Positions 26,535 to 39,669 of a stretch of 64,000 bases of DNA are shown here, in pieces. The notes under the pieces were generated by a model, which was given only the letters and a program-made list of their open reading frames with translations, did no database searches and had not been told where the DNA came from. The stretch is from Cardinalis cardinalis (lineage: Eukaryota > Chordata > Aves > Passeriformes > Cardinalidae): contig JACDOX010000083.1 of the NCBI GenBank assembly GCA_014549065.1, positions 3,177,590 to 3,241,589 of the forward strand. Direction: 5' to 3'. The position numbers were made by a program, and so were the translations under genes. Each line of letters opens with the position of its first letter. Position 1 is the first letter of the stretch.

Positions 26535-26545
26535 AGCACATGATT
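26535..26545 (-). promoter_or_regulatory. M-box-like MITF site upstream of TYRP1
   Basis: The gene strand reads AATCATGTGCT, which matches the melanocyte M-box (AGTCATGTGCT) at 10 of 11 positions including the CATGTG E-box core. It lies about 770 bp upstream of the ATG. A TATA-like ACTTAAAG lies about 15 nt downstream on the gene strand. In characterised TYRP1 promoters an M-box sits within about 50 bp of the start of transcription, so a first exon beginning near 26500 is inferred. Candidate donors such as ACAG|GTACAA near 26315 exist but are unproven. Confidence 0.6.
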
Positions 26546-29086
26546 TCTTTCATGCTTATCTCCTTGTGATTTTACAAGTTTTAGCAAAGGTCAGAGACAA
26601 ATACTTGAATTCAAAACAGAACAAATGTGAAGTTGGTTTTTGTTTGTTGGTTTTTTTTTAATTACTTGCAAAGAAAGGCTCATTTGAAAGCAGACAAAGA
26701 ACAGTGGGGAAAATCACATTTAATAGACACTTAGAAAAGTTCTTAAGATGGCATTTTCAAGATCAGGCTGAAGTAAGTGACTAAGCAGTGTTATTTATAA
26801 AATTAAATACTCCAATTTTTAAACTTAAAGCTTTAATTTAACAACTTATTTAACACTAAAATAAAAAGACAATTATCATATTCAAATTTCATGAAATATT
26901 AAGTTCTGAGCAGGTGCTATGAAAGGTAGTCAAACAAAGAAATTGAAAATTCTCTTAAATAAAAAATTCTTCTTTAATCACTGCAAGAATGATTTCTGCT
27001 GTGCAAAAATGACCTTATTCAAGTTATTACCCTCTTTCTTAGCTTTCAATAAGGATGGATGTCAGTGAGGTGGGGATATGTCAAATAGGGTGAAGATATG
27101 TCAAGAAACAACTGGCATCAAGACAAAACATTAACAAGTTTTCTGGAAAAAGGTTCAATCACACTGTAACTGACATCATGCAGGAGATGCATTACCTACT
27201 CTTTCTGCTTCCCTATATGCAAGTCATAATGTGAGAGTGTACTCAATTCTGGCAGAAAAAAAACCCAGGTTTTTTGTGTTTTTATTCTTGCCAACCAGCC
27301 ATGCACCAGAGCTGTGAACCTTGCCCTCTGTGCCTTGTATAACTCAACATGCTTGCTTCAGGGTAGGACCCAGATTTTTAGTACACTTCTCTATCTCTGT
27401 AATTCAGTCTCCATTTGCAGACAGTAATATTTCCTACTCCTCAAATGAACCTCTTTTCTATTCTGACTTCCACTTCATTCTCCATTTTAGCCTATATTCT
27501 CTTCTCTACTATCTTATCCTGCTTCTTTCCAAGCTTAAACCTTTTCTCTTTGAGCATGTCTATTGGGATACATGTGACACAAATTCACTGTTTTCTTATC
27601 AGAAGATAAACAAGAGCCGGTAAAAAACCTCTTGAGATTTTATCTGAAAAGAACTTAAAGTTCAAAGAAGAAACATACAGGTTTTCACCATTAATATTTA
27701 GCAAATACAGCAAATTCATAATAAGCTTTAAAGGAATAAATGCTGCTCCTTTAGACAAGGCCCCAGTAAAACAGAGCAAACAGACGTACTGACTGGGGTT
27801 TTCTGGCATCATAAAACTTCCCCTTATAATGGTGTACATGATTTAGATCTTTTGTAAACCTCTTGCACAGAAAACACCTATGAATATTTTACGACAGAGA
27901 TGCGCTGCTGAGGATCATAGACCTTCTTTGCCCCCTGATGTTTCCCTGGGTTTCCTGTTGGAAATCTTGCTGAACTGTTTGGTGGAACGCAATCCTTTTT
28001 ATAATCTTTATTTTGATGTTCTTGCCATTTGAGATATATTGCGTTTAAAGACTCCTGCTCCCCTACTGTGCCTGGAATGATTTGATCTTGGAGATTATCC
28101 AAATGCACATCTGTGTTTCTGTGTCTCAGTTCAGAAAGGCCTTGTCCACAAAAGCAAGGTAATGAGGAAGAAGTCAATGTGTGAACACCTAGCTCAATAA
28201 TTGCCTGTGTGGACTAAAAGACCCAAAAAGAGAGTTATTTAATATGCTATATGTTTCCATATACGTTGCACCACCCTCTTTTTTTTTTTTTAAACATTAG
28301 TTCTTGATGCTGAGAACAGATCTTTATGCAGACACAGAAGGTTTAGATGTGGTCTGTACCCTAATCTACTGGAGAAGGTTATAAAAATCCAGCTAGTTCT
28401 GTTTGTGCTTGATGAAACCTGAGGTACTGATTCTGCCTCACCCCATGCCATCAGCCCTACAGTCGAACATCAGTTCTCTGGGACCTACCCAGGGGTCTTT
28501 ACTAAGAGTTGGAATACAGGCGTTTGTTTGTTTAAAGTATAAGAGCACAGTGTGCATTCAGAAGCTCCGTTCTTTACCACATGGAAAGACATGTGATTGT
28601 AATGATACTGCTACATGCATTTTTCTTCCTATGAAACAGTACCTTTAAGAAGCATTAAAGGTCAGTGCCAGGAAACAGATTGTTATCAATGGCACTCATG
28701 GAGCATATACAGCAGAAGATGATTGTCTATTTATGTAGACTCTCTCTTTGTAGTTCTTCAGTTGTCATAGGCTTATTCAGTTCTACACATTTGAATAAGT
28801 AAATTGCATTTTGAGTTTTGGTCTATTTCTCCTATTTTAGCTGGTATATTCTAACAGTACTATGCAAGATTACTGTACAAGAGAGCATATCTTACCTAGT
28901 TGTTTCTATTTTCATGAAGAGTAAGGGAAAAAATAAAATAAGAGCCTACTAGTTAAATGTTTTTCTAGCCTGCTATAAGCAATAATCAGTTAAAACTACT
29001 ATCTCAAGGCATCAGTAGACAGCTGCAGACTTTACAATGGAAATGATGCTGGAGTTTCATTAACAGAACATGTGAATGCAAAAAAG

Positions 29087-29117
29087 CATTCATTTACAAA
29101 TAAATTGTAAATGAATG
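29087..29117. repeat. Perfect 13-bp inverted repeat, 5-nt loop
   Basis: The arms CATTCATTTACAA and TTGTAAATGAATG are exact reverse complements around ATAAA. An overlapping alternative stem (GAATGC with GCATTC) lies just left. It is too short for a typical microRNA precursor. Confidence 0.9.
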
Positions 29118-32100
29118 AGCAGCAAACAACAGTGATGTTAATTGATCTACAGCCTTTAATTTTCTGCTTCTATTCAGAAATATAACCAATGAGAAACTTA
29201 TTGCTGAAAATCTTTTACTGAGATTCAGTCTTGCAATGAAATTGAGACAAAATTTTCTTACTGATGTTTATCATGCAAACTGTAGAAGTATATACACACA
29301 AGAAGCACATAATTTCATTTTTCCCACAAACCTTAGGTCTTAGCAAATTACTTTGGGTTAGAATTAATGAGTGCAGCTACGGGCATCTAAACCTCAATGC
29401 TCTGTTAAATAACCAATTTGCTGTAGTAGGAAGACAGTGGACCATCCCCAGATAATGAAAATCAACACAGTCCCATTGGTTTTATTACAACACAGAATTA
29501 CAGTCAGGTGGAGGGAGCTTGGCTCATTTGTGTAGGTTAACCTTCAGCAGGCTTATTTGCTGACAAGAATACTACAAAAATAATGCTGACTGTTACAAGC
29601 AGTACTTCCCAGATAATTCTACTGTGTATTGTCCTTGTCTATGTTATCTCCCTTTTTGTTAGACAATTGAAAATCGAACAAGTAGTGAATATGAAACTGC
29701 ACTTAGTGCTACCTTATGAAGTCAAAAATACCATTCCAATGAATAGAAATAAAAATATTTCTTTTTTACATTTGTTTGGAGTGAGCATAAAGTTTTCACA
29801 CATTCATTAAATTTTTTCATTTCTTCCTAGTGTCATATGTTGTGTCAGATATGGGAAGTCCCATTGTATCTAAGATATATCTCAGACATGTAGCAATATT
29901 ATTCATTTTTCTAAGAAATCATGCGTATACTGTACTGTGCTCTACTGCAAGATTTAACTACGGACTAATTTTAATTAAAGGAATATTAGTTAGTCACTTT
30001 TCTTATTGGCAACAACTTTCTCATCTTCATCAAGGAGACTGCATGATTCTTACTAAGTACTTAAATTACTCTCTGAGAGTAGGACTGATATTTTTATCAA
30101 GTACTTAATATTTTCTTGCAAATAGGGTAAATTCTAAATTCTACTTTCATTTTGAGAAAATACATATACCTTTCTTGAAAGCTGGACCAACTATAAGTCC
30201 ATGTGTAGGACAGATAAATAAAGCAAAGAAAAAGATTTTTGTCAGAAGTTTTGATAACCTGATTAAAGAAAGCAAAATTAAATTAAATAAAATATTGATA
30301 CTGCTTTTCTTTAAAGTATCAAATTTTCACAATAAATCTTACAAATGCTATAAACAATTTAAGCAAAAGAAATAATTTTAGTCATACCTACTCCATAATA
30401 TATTCTATTAATCTAAAGTTTTAGGCATGTACTTAAATGTGTGTTATAATTCTAACAATTTCTGAACAATTCCTGCATGTTTTTGTTATTCTGGAATGAT
30501 ACCAATGAGCTGAAGTATGGCTGAGAAATGAAATTGGCCCGTAGTTGCTTCTGCAAAGTAAAGTGCAGAAAATTTACTCTGTATTTGTAGTTCAAAAGTT
30601 CACATTCAGCAGGGAAACATATAGGTAATTGGAGTCTTTATTGCTTTCACCAAACACAGTCCAGTGCCTAGAGAGACCTGCAGTTTCAAAATGATGCAAT
30701 AGAGGTGACAAATGACTGCCTACAGAGAAATGAGTGAGACCTAAAAGAGTGTTGCAGATAGGTATAAAATGAAAATAAGTAGCACTTGTCTAAGAGTTTG
30801 AAATAGCTGCAAAATAGCACACATCACTTTTGCCTCTTGAAAATATATGTGAGGTTTGAAAGCAGTATTTCAGAGAAACAGTTGACTGGCAAAGGTACAA
30901 AATTGGGTAGAGCTTCCAGAAAGCAGAAAGTATGTTGTTGAGCCTGGGATCATTAGTTTTACTTATGAGTGACTGTTGATGAAATCTGACTTTCTCAGCA
31001 GCCTAAGGTGAAGGAACTAAGGTGTGATCTAATCCTAGGAACAGCCATGGTATTAGAGATAGCTTTGTGTTGTGAGCAAATACAGTGAGCACACCACTTT
31101 GATTGCCACGATGCAGTTTCAGATGGACCATGTAAAACTCTGAACTACAGAATAGGAAATTGTCTAACATCGTGTTAGAATGGCTGTCAGTGAGGTCTGG
31201 AGGTGGAAAGTGTCTCTGAACAGGCAGAGTTTACAGAAATTAAGGTGTCCATCACCAACAGTGCTGTGCACCTGTCATGCTATGCCATGCTCTCATCTAT
31301 CCACCTGCCAATGCAATGTTAGGGAAATTTATCCTCCTCTGACCATACTGTAGGGAGATACTAATCAAGAAGTGATATATGTTTTGTTCTTATTGTAGAT
31401 GCACTTTAGGCTACCGAAGTAAATAGGAATTTTGCTACTGATTTAAAGTTAGCAGTGTAAAAGCCAAACAAGCCTGAAGTAAAACAAAACCCAGATTAAG
31501 GCAGATGATTCTGTCAATTTATATTATCTCCTCTCCTGCCCTTTCAGATCAAATCATTTTCAAGGGCAAAGATAATATATGTCTAACACATTTTTATCTC
31601 TCATAAAACACCTTGAAATTGAAGACATAAGAGGTCAGATTATTGTTTGGAATAAACTGCCATAGCTCCAATAAATTATACTGTTCAGGATATACCCATT
31701 GATGTTCAAGAAGTTACAGTAATTTATATTTAGTAAGAATCAAGTCTTCCATATTTCAAAAAACTGAATCTTTATTTTTCCCTTTGCTGAAGTGGTTTCC
31801 ATGAAAAATTATCTTCCAGTGTTATGAATTAAAAGACCTGCTGGATTATACATACTATCACATGGCATTTAGTTCCAGGTCTAGAAAAAATAAAAAAAAT
31901 ACTGGCACAAGATTAATTTTTTCTTTAAATTCATGTTATTCCATGGATAGACACAAAGCCTTTTGACTGAAGCAAATAATTTTGCACTGGGTAATATAGA
32001 TTAATAGCTCATGTTTTGTAGGTGAAAATACTTTGTAGGGAGATATCTTACCAAGCTAATATATGATGTTTTTAAAATTATCTTTAAAGAGTAATCACTG

Positions 32101-32864
32101 ACATATTTGCAAAGCAAATAGGAAAGAGTTCAGTGCAAGCAAACCTCAGAGCTATTTATTGACAAGAGAAAATGAACTAATAACTGTTGTCTCCAGTGTC
32201 AATGTTTTTCTCAGAACCCACTGAAATAAGCAATATTCTCTCTTGACTTTACTGCACTGTAGACTATGTCCATCATGACAGACTTTTAATATGCAATCAC
32301 ATATTACTTGCTCTAAGAAATAGAATGTTGAAGCCCCTCACAAACTTTCTGAGTTAGCTTAAAATATTTGATGAAAATTATGTAACATATATGGGTTCAA
32401 TGGATGAAGATTTTTTTGGTCCTATGGAAAATCAGTGACATTTTTGTCATGCCAATAGTTTGTAAAATGTTTTCATTTGCAGCAGTAGAAATTGGTGCTG
32501 GTGTATTATATACCAAGACTAAAGGACATGACTGAAATGCTTCTGACTGTGGAGAAAGAAGAAGATATTTTTATTATTTTTATAACCCACATATAATGAT
32601 ACAAAACCCTGTTTTAAATTTTTACCACTACCTTAGATGAGGTCTCACAACTGTCAGAAGGTGTGAAGAAAAGCAAGGGAGACTGCTGCAAGTGACGATG
32701 TTAATATCATAACCGTGGCATTCTGTCCTTTAAACACTATCCTTTGGCAAAACACAGTGCTAACCTTTTACTTGTGTAAGGAATATCTGCAGATGCATTT
32801 TGAAACCAAAGTTTGTATTTATTATTTGTTAATATTGTTAATATTAATATTTAAAATTAAAATT

Positions 32865-32895
32865 ATTAATAAATAATTAATAATTATTTATTAAT
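32865..32895. repeat. Perfect 15-bp AT-only palindrome, 1-nt spacer
   Basis: ATTAATAAATAATTA and TAATTATTTATTAAT are exact reverse complements separated by one A. They sit inside an AT-only block of about 80 bp (32821-32900). The block is a potential cruciform or nuclear-matrix type sequence; function is unknown. Confidence 0.9.
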
Positions 32896-35800
32896 TTTAT
32901 GTTTAAGTGACACTTTTTTGCAAAAAATGATGGAGTCCTTTATCAGAATTAGTCTGAAAAAATGCATTAAAGCCATTTAATGGGTCACAGTATTTTAAGT
33001 CAAATAGGATAGCTCCCTTCACTTCATAATGCAGACTGTTTTATCACACAGTTACTGAGCCATTTATTCTGAAAATGGAACAGTGTTTATTCCAGCTTTA
33101 ACTGAAGTTGATAAATGTATAAGAATTGATGTTAAGGAGTACTAATTCCCATGAGCCGAACATAACCCTTGGGAATTTCATTTTTGATCAGGCCTGATAA
33201 ATCTCATTAATACTTGATATCTTCAATGTCACAGATCTAATAAAAATCCTTGATGTACCTGATAATGTGTAAAGGATATTTATATTATCCCTTACTGTAT
33301 ATTATCAGCTAGCTGATTAGTATACAAAAAAACTTTGTTTCTCCAAAAAAACCCACAAACCCTATTAACCTTTGTAACATAGTGGGAAATCTATACATTA
33401 AAATCTAACAAGCAAGGAATAGAATTACAACCCATGAACACACTTAATTTTTTAGTGTTGTCTAGATGGATTTAGGGTTCTGCTTTGGGTATATTTCAGA
33501 GGAAAATCTTCCTGAACAAGTAAAAAAGAAATGCTCTCTAACCTTCCCTTCTGTGAGCAGTTAATAAAAGGCAACGTGATGAATTTTTTTTGATAATAAA
33601 ACTACCACCTCCTGCTCAGAAATCCTTAATTGAATGAATATTTAAAAATGAGAGTAGATACACTAATGCAAAGCCCTAGGGGATCTCATATCACAATGAA
33701 AAAGATCAGCTATGAAATCTGATTCCAGTGTTGTGGAAGCAGTGGAAGTCAAAACTGCGTGTGTGCATTTCAGGCAAGGATCACAGCCAGTTCTAAACAC
33801 CATGAGCTCTAATGGCTCCAATATGCAGAAAGATTTACAGGAATGTTGTAGATATCCTTTAAGCTTCATAATTTTTTCTATTGACTAGGAGGACTTACCA
33901 AGGAAATTAATGAACGAAGAACTCAAGAGGATCAAATAAGCATGTAAGAGAAATGAGTCTAATGATGACAGACATATAAAAGCATAGAAAATGTTGAGCT
34001 ATTTGGTGAATGAAATGCTCATGAAACTGGTGATTACTGTAAGTGCAGCTTTTTCAGAGTAGGAGGATCTTTTTAGTTAATATTTCTTGTATTGATTTTT
34101 GTCAGACAAAAGTGACAGAACATTCAGCCATGGTTGCTTATATCTTTCTGCATTTTTTGGATGAACTTGTTGATATACATGTGATAGACTTTGGAAGAAA
34201 AAGTCCTCTTTTAAAGATTATTCATGCAGATTTCTATTAATGCTATCACATTGTCTTTTGAATAATCTATTAAATTGTCCATATTTTTTAAAGGAGGGAT
34301 TGACATTTTGTTGACCAGACTAGTTGTCCCCATTTTTTGTTTTGTATGGTATTTCACCATCAGCACACTTCAGCCTGCTAGCATCTCAAAATGATTCTTC
34401 AAAAAATTTTCGGTCTTGTTTTTAGTAGCAATAGCAATTTGTTGTTGAATCTTACGAAGTTCTTACCACCAGAGCTATATCTTGTTTCAAAGAGTTGAGC
34501 TGCTTTCACACCTTCCACACACTTTTCAAGGTATGTAAACAATATTTCTTTTTCATCTAAGGATACACTTGAATTCAAGGAAAACAAGGACCTAATCTCT
34601 AAAACAATACTGTCAAATTTAAGAAATGTAAGACAGCTCTCGGATAAATTTATGTAGTAAAAAAATAATTTCTACTTGAAAAATGGAAGAATGAAATTTC
34701 TTTCAAATGTTGCAGCTTCTTTGCAATTTCCAGGGTTTTCTGAATGCATTGTAGCTCTTTGGAGGCAGTTTCCTTCATTTTCCAGATAGAGATTCCTCTT
34801 TTGGTTCCTCTTTTGCTTAACCTATGCTTCTTCCTCCCATAAAACTGCAAGTGCATCAATCACAATTCCAATTATATTTTTAAGGCAGAGTGTGGGTGGC
34901 ACTGGGCTCATTCATAAAATGATCAATTAATTTTTATTGTTACTGCATTTAAAAGCCTTGTCTAGGAATCAATGGTGTCAAATATGCTAAAAAACACAGA
35001 GCAAAATGACACCTGACATAAGAAAAGAAACTACAGATTTTCAGAAACAGAAAGAAAAGCCCACTCAGGAGATGCTTGTTGTGATAAAGGGGTATGTTTC
35101 AGCAGAATAACAGGATAGCTATTACTAGTCCTTTTAGCAGACATTAGAGGTATGAAAAATTTGCAGAATGTGGTTGAAAAAGTATTATGCATGTATATAG
35201 GTGATCATGCCGAGTCTAAATGGCAGCCTAAGAAAAAGCAGAATGCATTCAAAAAAGGAAAAATCCTGTGGGAGATAAAAATAGGTGGCATGGTTATTCA
35301 TAGTAATTAATGAAATATGGTCAATAGGCAGGGAAACGGGCAGGGAAGTCTCTTTCAAGTAAACAAAATTAGCTTCAATTTGATAGAGAAGAGAAATAAA
35401 TGCAAAGGATGAAAAATTATTGATGTGTAATTAGCAAAAGCCACGTAGCGTTTGAATATCATTTCAATCTAAAGTCTTCATGTGTTTGTATTAAAAAGAA
35501 ATTTCTCCATAACCATCGCCCTATGAAATAGTAGATTGTTAGAAGGAGTAGATTGTTAGAGGTATTAGAAATTATATAGAATATGTCTATATGCAGAACA
35601 AGAAGATTTGGTTCTCAGCTTGCTGTATTATTAGCTGTTCCCAGAATACATAGTATTCACTCATTACTGAGTTAGTTTAGATTAGTATATTTCATTATGT
35701 CCTGGTCATAGAAAAATACAATATTTGTAAGGGAGTGTAGCCCTGGATATAACATTATGCCAAATGTAGAAAAGGTAGTATTCATCTTAAAAATACCTGA

Positions 35801-36108
35801 ATGTTTGAGAATATATGTCAGACTTCATATTCAAATATTTGAAAAGTTGTTCAGTGCTGTATAACCTGAGAGTTTTAATAAAACCTGTATTAGAGTTTAA
35901 GCAAGACTCAAATCCTGTCACATATCGTCTGCTGCAGATGTACTAAGTATATAATTGATTTGCAGAATGAAAATTAATTGTTTGTTGAGTTTGAGGAAGG
36001 CTAGATTTTTTTTCTCCTACAGAACAAATTGTACTGTCATACAAATTTATTGTCATACTGAATGTAATTCAGTAGTTTTTTTAGATCTACTTAATTCTGA
36101 ATAATGAA

Positions 36109-36312
36109 GTGTAGGAATTATGACTATGCATCTTAGGGGAGTGAAGTATGTACAACTACCTGATTTTCACCTAAACCATGTTATAATAGTAGAAAGATAA
36201 AAATGAAGGAAAAAAATAAACTGAAGGAGTAGTATGATTATATATATTCTTTAAAAATAGAAATGGTGATTGATATCAAGTTATATGTGCAAATGGAAAA
36301 AGTGCTGCTAAG
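36109..36312 (+). repeat. Unclassified ~205-bp duplicated segment, copy 1
   Basis: This segment aligns with 44813-45023 in the same orientation. Shared blocks include GGAATTATGACTATGCATCTTA, TGATTTTCACCTAAACCATGTT in part, a GTAGAAAGAT block, an ATATATATTCT block and ATGTGCAAATG followed by AAAAGTGCTG. By eye identity is high but gapped. It is not CR1 or either LTR, and its identity is unknown. Confidence 0.75.
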
Positions 36313-36639
36313 ATAGCAGTATAAAGATATATAGGGACAAGAAAAAAAATGGTTTAAGAATAAATATAGCACACAATTTTGTATATATTTGCAATTAATT
36401 CTTGCCATGGCAAGACATGTCAGAGGAAAAAGTAAGGTAGAACTTTTTTGAAGTAAAAAGTGATGTGCTTTGTTGTTGTGCTCAATGGATATTTGCAAGA
36501 GACAGAGTTGTCATGGACTTTTGTGGGTTCAGAATACTCTGATTAAAGTGATTGATTTTTGGCAGCAAAGCCTGTACCATAGACTGCTCACATGCAGGAA
36601 TAATGTAACAAATCCAGGAGTTTAGTTCTGCAAATAAAA

Positions 36640-36720
36640 GGACTGGATGATCAGATGGACTTCAGTGAGGCTTTTTCACAATATTTCACCAAATACTTTA
36701 CATTGACATCTGCTTTTATA
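36640..36720 (+). mobile_element. Probable short CR1 ORF2 fragment
   Basis: The stretch GATCAGATGGACTTCAGTGAGG followed by CTTTTTCACAATATTTC resembles the CR1 reverse-transcriptase region around its DFSKAFDT-type motif. It is short and diverged, so confidence is limited. Confidence 0.4.
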
Positions 36721-38267
36721 AGCAAGCCTGGTTAGAAAAGGTGAAAATAAGCAAATATAAGTTAAATATGTACAGTAACGGTTTTTACTGTTACTGAAGA
36801 GAGAGCACAAGGATTAATAACCACATTTTTGATCATCTTTTGGAAAATGTATTTACTGAAAGAACAGGCATTTAGAAATGTTGTCACAAACAATTTAATC
36901 AGTAAGATAGAGAACAGGGCCTGTTATCCACCTGTCCAAAGCCATGATGTTGAGTCTCTGAGGAGTGGGATTGAGGGAAGTGAAATATGTCAAATCTGTG
37001 AATGGCATCCTCTTCCACTACATGAAAACCTCTTCAGTGAAGCGCACTGGAAATAGGATTGTTGAAGTGGTCTCATTCATAGAAGCTCTCCCTCATTGCT
37101 CTGATCGCTTCAAATTGCAATGAACTTTCATAGCTGTATTTCAACACTAGTCTGGAAGCTCAGCAATTGTAGCTGAGTGTATTAGTGATCAGCAATTTTT
37201 GCGACAAGGCTCTGAAAATTGAGAGTTACTAGCATGCCTGAATTTTGAGTCACTGTATGATAAGTTAGAAAGGAAATTTTCCATTTGAAAGCATCCAAGT
37301 CTTTTGATTTTGTGTGTTTTTCCAAGGTTGTCTATTTCTTCAGAGTCTTTTTGACTTTTAAGTGTTGAATTTAGGGAAAATGATACATTATACATAAGAG
37401 AACAGAAATAACAGTTAAGGCTCAACATGATGGCCAGTTTAGACTGGGCACCAGGGCCAGGATTTACAATGTCTGCCTGTGGAAATAAGCATGTGAACTA
37501 GTCACAGCAGGTTCATTTTACAGTCTATAGAAAGAAACAGGTACTTTCAGAATGTAGTGTGTCTCATTCCAAAAAAAAAAAAATTAAACACAGAGGGTGA
37601 TTCTGTGTTCTAACAGCACCCATCTTCCACCATTTTCTACAATGACAGCTGTGCACAGCTAATTCAAGAGTAGAAGATAAAAGTTGGCTGACATGAACTG
37701 AATATTGAGCTTCTGACTAAAAGGTTTACTCAAAAAACCTTACTGATATTTACTCTCCACATTTAACAACCATTTGCATGTGTATATTTTTTAAAAATTT
37801 CAGTTAAACCCTACAATCATCATACAAAGTTATTCTTTAAGATATTTAAAGTGATTGTCTTCTATCAAATTCTATCTATAATGTAAGGTATAATAAATTT
37901 ATCTCCAATGAAGACAATTATTGATGAAGATCAATTTGTCTCTTACTTTTAGCTGAGCCATACCACTGTTACAATGTACTTTGGCAGACTTAGACCTAGA
38001 GGTAGTCTCGGCATTTTTGCAAAACTTAAAATATAAGATTCCTTTATTAACCATCAGTATTGTGGTGCATCCAAGATTTGGTTCATAACCACAGTGTGAC
38101 AGTCTGTGCCATCATTGTCAAATCTATGATTAAACTGTGTTTAATCATAAATGTGGTAAATGTGACGATGAGCTGGAAAGCAGATTGTCCTGATGGATGC
38201 GAAGGTGAATGCAAGCCAGCAACATCCGCTTGCCATAAGGAAGGTAAATGGTGTTATAGGACACATT
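36721..38267. other. Intergenic DNA, nothing recognised
   Basis: AT-rich, with a run of 13 A at about 37570-37582. Part of 38040-38267 may be an extension of the adjacent CR1, but I could not align it. Confidence 0.5.
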
Positions 38268-38569
38268 AGCACAGACTGAGAAAGGTGATCTCACCCTTTT
38301 GTTCATCACTGGTGAGGCCACACTAGAGTACTCTGTCCAGTTTTGGGCTCCTGGATATGAGATAGGCCTCACACACTGGAGAGAGTCTAATGAGAAGCCT
38401 GAGGATGTTGAATGGACTGATGCATCTCTTCCAAAGCAAAAGGCTAAGAGATCTGAGATAATTCACCCTGAAGAAATGAAGGCTTCAGTTATGTTTAATC
38501 AGTATACTTGCATAGCCTAGGAATAAGTGCGAGTAAGTAAAGACAAAGTCAGGCTGTTTTCAGTGTGCT
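38268..38569 (+). mobile_element. CR1 LINE, 5' part of a copy split by an LTR
   Basis: Sense CR1 is seen in the ORF2 end: a GGTGATCTCACCC block, GGTGAGGCCACACTAGAGTACTCTGTCCAG in part, then TTTTGGGCTCCTGGATA and a GGAGAGAGTCTAATGAGAAG block. The reading frame is broken. The copy continues at 39026 after the inserted LTR. Confidence 0.85.
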
Positions 38570-39025
38570 TGATGCCTTGTGAAAGCTGACCTAGAACAGA
38601 GACTAGATAAAGAATAAAGTAGGTATTTATTAGGAGGCCTCAACAGGTCTACCTTGGGCAGCACAAGAGCCCAGCCAGGGTTACACCCCAGGTGAACCCA
38701 AAATGGTCTCAAAAAATGGACAACCGGCCACAAGGTCTCCTACTTTCGTAAGTTTTGGTCCATTAGCATATTGGAGCTAGTTCTCCAATTACAGCTCTAG
38801 CCCATTAAGTCCCATCCTTCTTGCTTTTCTCTCTTCAGTCCACCCTTGTTTATGCTTTTGGGTCTGACATCTGGATAAGCTGTCCTTGGGTCCCCTGATA
38901 GAGAAGGAATTGTTTGTGTCCCTGTTCTGTGAAGAGAGTTTACTAGCCCCTTATATGAAGCCCAGACCCACACACTAAAGCAGCACAGAATCTGAATAGT
39001 ATAAAAGCTAAAACCTAAGGCATCA
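38570..39025 (-). mobile_element. Solo LTR (~456 bp) inserted in a CR1
   Basis: The element begins TGATGCCTT and ends AAGGCATCA, a perfect 9-bp terminal inverted repeat with the TG...CA ends of an LTR. On the minus strand it shows a TATA-like CATATAAGG near 38950-38958 and AATAAA at 38626-38631 near its 3' end, which supports minus orientation. It interrupts a plus-strand CR1 exactly, and the flanking hexamers are only loosely alike, so any target duplication has decayed. No internal retroviral sequence adjoins it. It differs from the LTRs of the nearby ERV. Confidence 0.7.
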
Positions 39026-39275
39026 TGGTCAATCTCAGAGCAAGAGGCAATGGGCACAAACATCAACACAAGAGGTTCCTTCTAAGCATCACTTTGCTGC
39101 AGTGAGGGTGACAGAGCACTAGATTACATGGCCCAGAGTCTTTGGAGATATTCAAAAGCTATCTGAACATGGTCCTGGAAATTAGCTCCAAGTAACTCTG
39201 CTTGAGCAGAGGGTGGGATCAGAAAACTGCAAAATCCCTTCTCAGAATAGTCTTTCTGAGATTCTGTGAAATATA
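39026..39275 (+). mobile_element. CR1 LINE, 3' part of the split copy
   Basis: Sense CR1 resumes with AGAGCAAGAGGCAATGGGCAC, then a GTGAGGGTGACAGAGCAC block, a CTTTGGAGATATTCAAAAGC block and a tail ending GATTCTGTG, the CR1 3' end. It joins smoothly with 38268-38569 once the LTR is ignored. Confidence 0.88.
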
Positions 39276-39669
39276 TTTTAAAAGACCTTGAAAAATTATT
39301 TTTTAAATAATAATATCAATAGATGAGAACAATTTAATTTTATTATTTTTACTCTATTAATTGCAGTGATAATGCATGGTAACACCACAATTTAAATTAA
39401 ATACCAGAATTTAAATTGAAAAGATAGGCTTTGAAACATCAAATACATAGAAGGAAATGCTCCTGAGGTTTGTACTGCCTTATTTTTGACACATGGAACA
39501 GTCTTCAGCTAGAAAGGACACTGTTATTTCAATTCATGTATTCCAAACTAGATTAATAAAGTTTTTTCTAACCTTTCCCAACTGTTACTGAATAGCAAAA
39601 ACTATGAGTTTTAGGTCCCAGAAAGGTTCTCTGTCTGGGGTTCTAGAGGATAACTGTCCTTTTTTTTTT
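39276..39669. other. Spacer between two CR1 copies
   Basis: About 400 bp of AT-rich sequence with nothing recognised. It separates the plus-strand CR1 from the minus-strand CR1. Confidence 0.6.

Larger units (their letters stand above)
26600..36108. other. AT-rich intergenic DNA upstream of TYRP1
   Basis: No exon, RNA gene or long repeat was recognised in this 9.5-kb stretch. It contains two strong palindromes (29087-29117 and 32865-32895) and short homopolymers. If TYRP1 has distal melanocyte enhancers this is a place to look, but I see no decisive motif cluster. Confidence 0.55.

Noticed and set aside
29087..29117. Hairpin considered as a microRNA precursor
   Set aside because: The stem is only 13 bp with a 5-nt loop, well below the pre-miRNA stem length. 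The flanks do not extend pairing.
38060..38520. Plus-strand frames with Cys-rich CPDGCEGEC-like segment, considered as a secreted peptide
   Set aside because: The region runs into sense CR1 sequence, and no signal peptide or family match was seen.
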